From positions 1-38,574 of the forward strand of contig CANQRS010000003.1 in the NCBI GenBank assembly GCA_947626295.1: a stretch of 38,574 nucleotides of DNA. Reading direction: 5' to 3'. The stretch comes from an uncultured Clostridia bacterium (GTDB lineage: Bacteria; Bacillota; Clostridia; TANB77; CAG-508). The translations under genes and the position numbers were made by a program. This document shows positions 17,516 through 24,550 of the stretch, piece after piece. Positions within the stretch are counted from its first letter, which is position 1. Each line of letters opens with the position of its first letter. Under the pieces are notes generated by a model. That model did not search any database, was not told the origin of the DNA, and saw nothing but the letters and a program-made list of their open reading frames with translations.

Positions 17516-17551
17516 ATAAAAAAGGTACTATAACAAAATCTTTATAGTACC
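17516..17551 (-). terminator. strong terminator after the WalR-like gene
   Basis: Perfect 10-bp stem GGTACTATAA/TTATAGTACC (17542-17551 with 17524-17533), 8-base loop, then a run of six T on the minus strand. It shows that the regulator gene is transcribed alone. Confidence 0.9.
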
Positions 17552-17560
17552 ACTTCCTTG

Positions 17561-18295
17561 CTAACTTGCTATATAATATCCTACACTTCTTTTTGTCATC
17601 AAAATCTTTGGATTAGATGTATCTTTTTCAATTTTTTCTCTAATTCTTCGTACCGTAACATCTACCGTTCTAATATCTCCATAATATTCGTATCCCCATA
17701 CCTTTTCAAGTAATTCTTCTCGAGAAATTACTTGTCCAGGTTCTAATGCAAGAAATTTTAATACTTCAAATTCTCTTAATGTTAAGTCAACACTTTTATC
17801 ATTCACCATAACCTCAAATCTATCCACATCAAGTGTTAATACTCCTACTTTTATTACATTTTCTCTTTTTATATTTTTTTCTTCTTTTTTATCTTTCTCA
17901 TTATCTATTAATATTTCTGCTTTTCTTAAATTTGCTTTTATTCTTGCTATTAATTCTCTTATACTAAATGGTTTTGTGACATAATCATCTGCACCTAATT
18001 CTAATCCTAAAATTTTATCTACTTCGCTATCTTTTGCTGTTACCATAAGTATAGGAACATTCATTACATTTTTTATTCTTTTACATACTGATAACCCATC
18101 TACCTTAGGTAGCATTACATCTAACAATATTAAATCTGGTTTCATTTCTGTAGCCATTGTAACTGCTTCTGCACCATCTGTTGCTTCTATTACATTGTAG
18201 CCTTCTTTTGTTAAATTTACATTTAATAAATTCCTTATCATCTTTTCATCGTCAACAACTAATATTGTTTTTTTATAAAATTTTTCATCTTCCAC
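17561..18295 (-). CDS. OmpR-family response regulator, WalR/YycF-like, without adjacent kinase
   Basis: 244 residues. Receiver: VVDDEK, phospho-Asp in LILLDVMLPKVDG, MVTAKDSE, YVTKPFS. The DNA-binding domain has LTLREFEVLKFLALEPGQV, EELLEKVWGYEYYGDIRTV and the end TKRSVGYYI. The DIRTVDVTVRRIREKIE block and VGYYI ending are WalR-like. GTG start with GAGGAAGG SD. No kinase follows; instead a strong terminator does. It is divergent from a wall hydrolase gene, a typical WalR target class. An unlinked kinase is most likely. Confidence 0.82.
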   Translation of the reverse strand: MEDEKFYKKTILVVDDEKMIRNLLNVNLTKEGYNVIEATDGAEAVTMATEMKPDLILLDVMLPKVDGLSVCKRIKNVMNVPILMVTAKDSEVDKILGLELGADDYVTKPFSIRELIARIKANLRKAEILIDNEKDKKEEKNIKRENVIKVGVLTLDVDRFEVMVNDKSVDLTLREFEVLKFLALEPGQVISREELLEKVWGYEYYGDIRTVDVTVRRIREKIEKDTSNPKILMTKRSVGYYIAS

Positions 18296-18384
18296 AAAAT
18301 CAACCTTCCTCGCTTCTATTTTATATTATATTTATACCACATTTATTTTTATTATACAAGTATTTTCAAATTATTTTTTCAAAT

Positions 18385-18413
18385 TTGACATATTTGTAAA
18401 AAAATGGTATAAT
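18385..18413 (+). promoter_or_regulatory. consensus promoter of the GH73-like gene
   Basis: Perfect TTGACA (18385-18390), 17-bp spacer, TATAAT (18408-18413) on the plus strand. Predicted transcription start is near 18420, so the GTG at 18423 would be almost leaderless and the ATG at 18450 is the likelier start. Confidence 0.9.
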
Positions 18414-18449
18414 TAAAGGGTCGTGCCAAAAAAGGAGTTTGATAAAACT

Positions 18450-19244
18450 ATGAAAACATTACTAAATAAATTAATTTCTCGCAAATTAATTTATGGATTT
18501 ATACTAAGTATGGCAATAATAGGAACTATATTTATAACTGTAAAAATGTTTCCTAAATTAGAACTTTCAAAAGGGACAAAAACAAGAAATATAAACATAG
18601 AAACTATGCAAATGGCAACTTTAGAAAACATTCCTTCAAGAGAAATCACATCAAGAGGTAGTGACATCTCAAGAGGCTCAAACAATGAAACAAAAGAAAA
18701 TGAAAATGAAGAACAAAAAGAAAAAGTTGTAAATAAAACGGCTGAAGAAAAAAGTGGAAAAGATAAAAATAAAGACACGACAAAACACATTTCAATAAGT
18801 CAAGTTAAAATTTCAAAAAATATGAACTTAAGTAAAAGAACAGGTCTATCAAAAACAGATTTTGTAAAATTAATTTCTGGATTAAAATATGATACATCTG
18901 GGTTCTTTGAAAAAAATGCAAAGACAATATATGATTTATGCGAAAAGTATAGCATAAATGAGATTTTTTTCTGTGGTCTAATTTCAGCTGAATCTGGTTG
19001 GAACATAGCTTCAAATCACAGAAGAACTCATAATTACATAAGTTTAATGAGAAATGGAAAATTAATTAAGTATAGTTCTGTAAATGAGGGATTAGAAATT
19101 GCAGCACAAAAACTACACAACAATTATTTGACACCTGGTGGAAAATTCTATAACGGAAAAACTCTAAAAGGTGTACAAACATATTTCTGTCCATCATCAT
19201 CGTGGATAAATTTAGTCTACGGTAGAATGAAACAAATTGTATAA
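18450..19244 (+). CDS. membrane-anchored glucosaminidase-like (GH73-type) wall hydrolase
   Basis: 264 residues: N-terminal signal anchor (about residues 13-32), a long low-complexity K/E/N/S-rich linker (about 60-115), then a C-terminal domain resembling GH73 N-acetylglucosaminidases such as LytG or FlgJ. The catalytic Glu is probably in CGLISAESGWN. SNHRRTHNYISL and the later EIAAQKLHNNYL match the fold. ATG with AAGGAG 12 bases upstream. It has its own consensus promoter and a bidirectional terminator. Divergence from a WalR-like regulator fits a role in wall turnover, though I see no clear WalR box between them. Confidence 0.72.
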   Translation: MKTLLNKLISRKLIYGFILSMAIIGTIFITVKMFPKLELSKGTKTRNINIETMQMATLENIPSREITSRGSDISRGSNNETKENENEEQKEKVVNKTAEEKSGKDKNKDTTKHISISQVKISKNMNLSKRTGLSKTDFVKLISGLKYDTSGFFEKNAKTIYDLCEKYSINEIFFCGLISAESGWNIASNHRRTHNYISLMRNGKLIKYSSVNEGLEIAAQKLHNNYLTPGGKFYNGKTLKGVQTYFCPSSSWINLVYGRMKQIV

Positions 19245-19255
19245 ATTTTAAAAGT

Positions 19256-19288
19256 AAAAATTACCAATCATTTAATGATTGGTAATTT
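19256..19288. terminator. bidirectional terminator between the hydrolase and folD
   Basis: Nearly perfect 17-bp inverted repeat (AAAAATTACCAATCATT and its complement) with a tiny loop. It is flanked by T runs on both strands and shared by convergent genes ending at 19244 and 19291. Confidence 0.9.
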
Positions 19289-19290
19289 TT

Positions 19291-20124
19291 TTATTTCTTC
19301 AAACTATACTCAGATGTTTTTATTATATTATCTATAAGTAAACTATTTGTAACCGTACCTATTCCTCCAGGTACTGGTGTACACCCAGCTGCTTTTTCTT
19401 TAATATCTTCAAAATCTACATCTCCAACTATTTTTCCATTCTCAAAGTTAATTCCTACATCAACTATTACTGCACCTTCTTTTATATATTCTTTCTTTAA
19501 AAATTTCGCCTTGCCTATACACATAATAATAACATCAGCTTGTTTAGTTTCCTGTTCCAAATTTTTAGTTTTAGAATGGCATACCGTTACTGTGGCATTT
19601 TTTTCTAATAATTGTGGAATAAGTGGCTTACCAACAATATTACTTCTTCCAACAACTACTACCTTTTTTCCTTGTAAATCAATCCCATAAAAACTCAAAG
19701 TTTCGATAACTGCCTTACTTGTACAAGGAATAAGTGCATCTTTTTTTCCAACAAATAGTTTCCCCTTATTATTTATTCCTATTCCCTCTACATCTTTTTC
19801 CGGAGGAATTTCATCAATAAGTTCTAATAGTCCAGCTGGTAAAGGCTCTTGAAACATTATTGCTGTAATATTTTTATCATTTTTTATACTATTAAAATTC
19901 TCTTTAAATTCCTCTTCTGTATTAGCAATTTTCAATGTAAAATCTATTCCATATTTATTACAATTTTTCTCTATTGTTTTTACATATACCCCACTTGCAT
20001 CATCTCCAACAATTCCTAAAACTGCAATATTGGGATTTCTACCATTTTCTTTTAAGATTTTTATTCTTTTTTCAAAATCTTTTCTTATATTTTCTGAAAC
20101 CTTTTTGCCATCTAAAATTTCCAT
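19291..20124 (-). CDS. folD: bifunctional methylenetetrahydrofolate dehydrogenase/cyclohydrolase
   Basis: Interconverts 5,10-methylene-, methenyl- and 10-formyl-tetrahydrofolate. Active-site Lys is in YVKTIEKNC (about residue 54). The nucleotide-binding loop is VVVGRSNIVGKPL, and PVPGGIGTVTNSLL lies near the C-terminus. 277 residues, normal. SD GGAGGATATTTGATAA. It ends the operon with an FTCD_C-family gene directly upstream, a common pairing in one-carbon metabolism. Confidence 0.96.
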   Translation of the reverse strand: MEILDGKKVSENIRKDFEKRIKILKENGRNPNIAVLGIVGDDASGVYVKTIEKNCNKYGIDFTLKIANTEEEFKENFNSIKNDKNITAIMFQEPLPAGLLELIDEIPPEKDVEGIGINNKGKLFVGKKDALIPCTSKAVIETLSFYGIDLQGKKVVVVGRSNIVGKPLIPQLLEKNATVTVCHSKTKNLEQETKQADVIIMCIGKAKFLKKEYIKEGAVIVDVGINFENGKIVGDVDFEDIKEKAAGCTPVPGGIGTVTNSLLIDNIIKTSEYSLKK

Positions 20125-20139
20125 TTATCAAATATCCTC

Positions 20140-20706
20140 CTATATATATTTCTTCGACTTTTTCAATATTTCATTACATTCATCTGATATTTGTTTTCTA
20201 AAATTCTCATCTTTAACAGACTCTAAATTTACATTTACATTTACTATCGCTGCTTTAACTGAAGCATAAGCATAATACTTACATATTTCAAAATCACTAG
20301 CTAACATTTTGTTTCCTACTTTACTAATATCATCAGATAACTTTAAAGTATTATGAGCTAACATTACTACTTCCATACAAAATTCCACAGCCTTCTTACA
20401 TTCTACAATATATTTCTCTTCATTTTGTTTTCTAGTTTTATATGCTTCTAATAATTTTTCCAAAACTTCTTTATCTTTATCTACAACTATTAGTGATGCT
20501 TCTTTTAAATTTTCAGCATTATTCAATATCATTTGGACTTGTGCTTGTACATCTTGATATTTTTGTTTTCCTATTGTTAAATTAGCTATATACTTAATAA
20601 GTGAATTAATTGTAGAAAGTATCATTCCTACTACACTTCCTCCTGCTAATTCAATATCTTTATTCTCCAAATCACTTAATATCCCATTCATTTTTTCTGA
20701 GTACAT
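20140..20706 (-). CDS. cyclodeaminase/cyclohydrolase (FTCD_C) family protein
   Basis: 188 residues, all-helical. The signature ELAGGSVVGMILSTINSL (about residues 18-36) is a variant of the PAPGGGSVAA block of FchA and the FTCD C-terminal domain. These enzymes act on formimino- or methenyl-tetrahydrofolate. It lies 15 bases before folD, so methenyl-THF cyclohydrolase activity supporting FolD is plausible. The divergent signature leaves the exact reaction open. Confidence 0.75.
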   Translation of the reverse strand: MYSEKMNGILSDLENKDIELAGGSVVGMILSTINSLIKYIANLTIGKQKYQDVQAQVQMILNNAENLKEASLIVVDKDKEVLEKLLEAYKTRKQNEEKYIVECKKAVEFCMEVVMLAHNTLKLSDDISKVGNKMLASDFEICKYYAYASVKAAIVNVNVNLESVKDENFRKQISDECNEILKKSKKYI

Positions 20707-20722
20707 ATAAATTCCTCCACTA

Positions 20723-21196
20723 CTACATTAATGTATCATCATTCTCTATCCATTCTTTTACATCTTCTTCTCTATAATCTGTTTTATTATCTCTCATAAC
20801 AACTTTTTCAATGCCTGCATTTATAATCATTCTCTTGCATAATGTACAAGGATAATTATCTTTTACATACTCTCCATTTCTCTTATTTACTCCAACTAAA
20901 TATAATACTGAACCTATCATATTTTTTCTATTCGCACTAATTATAGCATTTTGTTCACTATGTACAGACCTACACAACTCATATCCTGTACCACTTAATT
21001 CTGTACCTTGCTTTCTTTTGCAATATCCTAAGTCCAAACAATTCTTCCTGCCTCGTGGTGCACCAGAATATCCTGTAGCAATTATTTCATCATTATTAAC
21101 TATAACACTACCATAATTATTTCTCAAGCAAGTTCCTCTTTCTGCTATTGTCTCTGCTATATCCAGATAATAATTAATTTTATCGACTCTTTCCAT
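20723..21196 (-). CDS. comEB: dCMP deaminase (ComEB type)
   Basis: Converts dCMP to dUMP for dTTP synthesis. Zinc ligands and catalytic Glu are in HSEQNAI and PCTLCKRMI (H...E, then PCxxC). NNYGSVIVNNDEIIATGYSGAPRG is the nucleotide-binding N-terminal block (about residues 25-49). 157 residues. Lies 15 bases after tmcAL and 16 before the FTCD_C gene. Confidence 0.9.
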   Translation of the reverse strand: MERVDKINYYLDIAETIAERGTCLRNNYGSVIVNNDEIIATGYSGAPRGRKNCLDLGYCKRKQGTELSGTGYELCRSVHSEQNAIISANRKNMIGSVLYLVGVNKRNGEYVKDNYPCTLCKRMIINAGIEKVVMRDNKTDYREEDVKEWIENDDTLM

Positions 21197-21211
21197 ATTT
21201 ATATTTCCCTT

Positions 21212-22429
21212 CTATATGATTTTTTTAGTATAATCAAGATTGCTAACAGAATTTCCCATAAATCCTAAAGTATAAATATTAGTTGCCAAAATATCTTTAT
21301 TCATTAATAATTTTAAATTTTTATTTGTATTATTATCCATAAACTTCTTTACAGATGTTACTATATTAATCTTAGGATTTGCCTTTGATATTCTTGACAA
21401 CATATCCTTTCCCTTGTTATTGCACCCAAGAACTCTAATATATGGTGTACTTTTCTTAGAAACTGCTATATCCTTTTTAGTAATTCTTAACAAAGAATAT
21501 AATAAAATCCTCTTAATTCTAGTTTGAGTATATCTTTTAGAACTAGTTATATTTATAAATTCTTCTATTGTATTACACGAATCTGCTGCTTTTTTTATAA
21601 GATTCTCTAATCCTTCAGAAACATCTGGTAGATTTGCAATTTCTTCTAAACTCATTGTCCTCAAATTATACATCATTATATTTTCAAATTGTGAAATATG
21701 CCTAACAATACGACCTTCTTTTAATTCCTCGTTCAATATCGTATAAGATGTTGGTGTAACATAAGTTTTTACATCATTCATTCTATTTGTATTTAGCAAA
21801 TGCCTAACTGCTGTTGCACTTGCTATTTCTCCTGTATAATCCAAATTCAAATGACCTGCACCTTTTCTTTTTATACATAATGGCTTTATTTTCGACCTAT
21901 GTTTCTTTATTGCTTTTAAATATTCTATTCCTAAGATATTATTTGGAGATGACAAAACCTCCGCATAGCTCTCATCTTTCAAATATTTTATAATAGCTTC
22001 TTCTCTCGCCTTTGGAAATGAAACGCCATTCTTTAAACTCTCATCTAAAAATTCCTTAAATTCCTTTGGCTCATTATACAAAAGATTAGCAATAATATTT
22101 AATTTTTGTATTTCTTCTACTTCTGACCCAAAAGATAATGTATCAACAATTTTTAGAGAATTTAGAATTTTTATTGCACCATCTGCAAAATTTTCTGCAC
22201 TTGATACTGCATAAAGAGTTGGCAATTCTAAAACTAAGTCAACTCCATTTTTTAACGCCATTTCTGCCTTTACCCACTTATCTATATATGATGCTTCTCC
22301 CCTTTGTGTAAAGTTTCCACCAATTACTGCAACTACTTCATTTGCATTTGCTTTTTCTTTCGATTTTAAAATATGATATAAGTGACCATTATGAAATGGG
22401 TTATATTCAGCTATAATTCCTAAAACCAT
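21212..22429 (-). CDS. tmcAL: tRNA(Met) cytidine acetate ligase
   Basis: Uses acetate and ATP to acetylate the wobble cytidine of elongator tRNA-Met. N-terminal nucleotidyltransferase motif GIIAEYNPFHNGH (residues 4-16), then GGNFTQRGEAS and a second ATP-site block IKPLCIKRKGAGH. 405 residues, usual length. The ATG is 3 bases after the stop of the upstream membrane protein. An older name for the family is YlbM/DUF795. Confidence 0.93.
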   Translation of the reverse strand: MVLGIIAEYNPFHNGHLYHILKSKEKANANEVVAVIGGNFTQRGEASYIDKWVKAEMALKNGVDLVLELPTLYAVSSAENFADGAIKILNSLKIVDTLSFGSEVEEIQKLNIIANLLYNEPKEFKEFLDESLKNGVSFPKAREEAIIKYLKDESYAEVLSSPNNILGIEYLKAIKKHRSKIKPLCIKRKGAGHLNLDYTGEIASATAVRHLLNTNRMNDVKTYVTPTSYTILNEELKEGRIVRHISQFENIMMYNLRTMSLEEIANLPDVSEGLENLIKKAADSCNTIEEFINITSSKRYTQTRIKRILLYSLLRITKKDIAVSKKSTPYIRVLGCNNKGKDMLSRISKANPKINIVTSVKKFMDNNTNKNLKLLMNKDILATNIYTLGFMGNSVSNLDYTKKII

Positions 22430-22432
22430 TTT

Positions 22433-24020
22433 TTAAAATCCTTCCTTTTTTTCTAATATTGTAAATCTTTTTAATTTTACAACATCATATTTTGAATAAT
22501 CAATATTCAATTCTTTTTTATTTTGTACAACATATATCGCATTATCTTCATCCATATTTTCTGGTAAATAGAAATTATATTTACCAAATGTTTTTACCTG
22601 TTGAAATGCAGATTCTTTATTATAAAATTCTACTGTATTACTATAATCTTTAGAATCATACTCACTATAAAATAATACATATATATATGGTGTTTTAAAT
22701 GTTTTATCTATATAAACTTTTTCAGCATCTTTACTTTGAACATAATCAACCATCTCTTCTACATCTGTTTCAAAATATGCTATACCTTTAAGTCCTTTAT
22801 AAAAATATGTATAGCTAAAACATAAAAATGCTACTAAATAAGTACATATTATTACACTCAAAGCTTCTTTTTTATTTTCTGTTAAATAAATTATTCCACT
22901 TATTGTAAACCAAATTAATGGTATTATAAAACAATTACATCTATTTGTATTTGGCTCACAAATAAATAATAATAAAAACGCTGCTATAAACCAAATATTA
23001 AAACAATTATAAATTTTATCTTTCTTTTTAAAGTTACTCCAAATTCCTAATATTGTGAAAGGTAATGAAAAAACATAAGTTATTCCAAAAAATTCAATTA
23101 AATTCCAAGGATGGTCATTACTTTGTCCTATAAATAATTTCATAGAATCAACAAAATTCGTAAAGCTTGATATTAGAAAATCCTTAGAAAAAATAGATGT
23201 TACCTCTTCATATCTATTAACTGTAAGTCTAGGTATTGATATAAACAATAACTTCATTTCTGGTAAATCAAATGTATTTATAATTAGATATAATATTAAT
23301 GGAAAATCTATCACAAATATTATTCCTAATGATATTATTGCTTGTTTTATTGTTATATATTTTTTTCTTATAAATACTATTAATAAAGGTATTACAAACA
23401 TAGGTAAGAAGAAATATGATGTTCCGGTAAGCATAAGCCGATAATCCAAGTATTGCAAAAGCTACATACAAATATCCTAGCTTTGGCTTTTCTCTTATTG
23501 CTTCTAATATTAAAAATACTGCCCATAAAATCAAGTCTGGAAATAAATTTGATTCTAAGCCCCATCTACTTTTCATTATATGCCACGGACTTATAACAAG
23601 CATAAATAATCCTACAAGTGCTACTTTTTTATTTATATTTCTTTTTAATAATTGATAAAATACAAATAAAGATATACATCCTACTATTGCCATAGGTAGC
23701 CTAACAGCCAATAAGTTTACTCCTAAAATTGCCATAAACGGTATTATAAAATATGAATATAATACATTTTGTCCGCTTCCCCAAGCAATAAATTGCACTG
23801 GAAATGACTTATTATTTCTATCTACTCCATTTTTCATAAGTGAAAATGCTTCATATCCACTAGAAGCTTCATCCTGATTAAATCCTTTTGGTAATACATC
23901 TATATATGATACTCTTACAATTATACCAATTATAAAAAGTACTATAACTGCTACTTTATACTTATTCTTAATTAATTTACTCAAAATCTCTTGTACTTTC
24001 GACATTCCCCTTTTACTCAT
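22433..24020 (-). CDS. GT39-like multispanning glycosyltransferase, frame broken at a CGG codon
   Basis: Membrane protein related to the dolichyl-phosphate-mannose or ArnT-like (GT39/PMT-2) glycosyltransferases. After the first helix, a loop carries DVLPKGFNQDEASSGYEA, whose Asp-Glu pair marks the catalytic extracytoplasmic loop. Many membrane helices follow. The first frame (from 24020) is good to codon 198, then meets CGG (23424-23426) and degenerates. The second frame takes over with GTSYFFLPMFVIPL. Skipping base 23426 joins SAYAY to GTSYFF, the expected family sequence, giving about 528 residues. Sugar donor and target are unknown. It lies 10 bases after rnhA and 3 before tmcAL. Confidence 0.8.
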
Positions 24021-24030
24021 TCCTTCCTTT

Positions 24031-24465
24031 TTACAATTTTTCTATTTCTTTTCTTGCTAATTCATCACATCTATTATTAAATTCATTATCACTATGACCT
24101 TTAACTTTTATAAACTTAACATTATGCTTCTTTGTTAATTCATAAATTTCTTGCCAAATTTCCTTATTTTTTACTGGTGAACCATCTGCTATTCTCCAAC
24201 CTTTTTTTATCCAATTATAAATCCAACCCTGATTAAAAGCATTTACAGAATATGCACTATCACTATACACTTCAACATCACATTCGAACTTAAGAGCCTT
24301 TAACCCCTCAAGTATTGCTGTAAGTTCCATAATATTATTCGTTGTTTTCTTATTACCTCCCGATATTTCTTTTTTACTATCTCCATAAATCAAAATTGCT
24401 GCCCAACCTCCTGGACCAGGATTTCCTGAACATGCTCCATCTGTATAAATAGTTACTTTCGTCAT
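24031..24465 (-). CDS. rnhA: ribonuclease HI
   Basis: Degrades RNA in RNA-DNA hybrids. The first catalytic Asp is in IYTDGACSGNPGPGGWA (about residues 5-21), Glu in NIMELTAILEGL, Asp in VYSDSAYSVNAF and the last Asp in KGHSDNEFNNRCDELA. 144 residues from the ATG at 24465, which has AAGGAAAGTGATTAAA before it. The longer frame to 24492 would start inside this SD region. It is first in a run of six closely spaced genes to folD. Confidence 0.96.
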   Translation of the reverse strand: MTKVTIYTDGACSGNPGPGGWAAILIYGDSKKEISGGNKKTTNNIMELTAILEGLKALKFECDVEVYSDSAYSVNAFNQGWIYNWIKKGWRIADGSPVKNKEIWQEIYELTKKHNVKFIKVKGHSDNEFNNRCDELARKEIEKL

Positions 24466-24513
24466 TTTAATCACTTTCCTTTCCTTAGGCACAAATTTTG
24501 TTTCTTTTTAATT

Positions 24514-24542
24514 ATGGGCAGTTACAAAAAATAACTACCCAT
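24514..24542. terminator. hairpin after glycogen phosphorylase, uncertain terminator
   Basis: 11-bp stem (24532-24542 with 24514-24524, one G-T pair) and a 7-base loop, directly after the phosphorylase stop. On the minus strand it is followed by A-rich rather than T-rich sequence. It may be a weak or factor-dependent terminator, or an mRNA-stabilising hairpin. Confidence 0.4.
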
Positions 24543-24550
24543 TATCATCA

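Noticed and set aside
18296..18422. WalR box (TGTWAH direct repeat) between the WalR-like gene and the hydrolase
   Set aside because: Single TGTAAA-like half-sites occur, but none with an 11-base partner in the right spacing.
20030..20269. Plus-strand open frames across folD and other genes
   Set aside because: Leucine/phenylalanine-rich shadows of the minus-strand genes, without SDs or recognisable domains.
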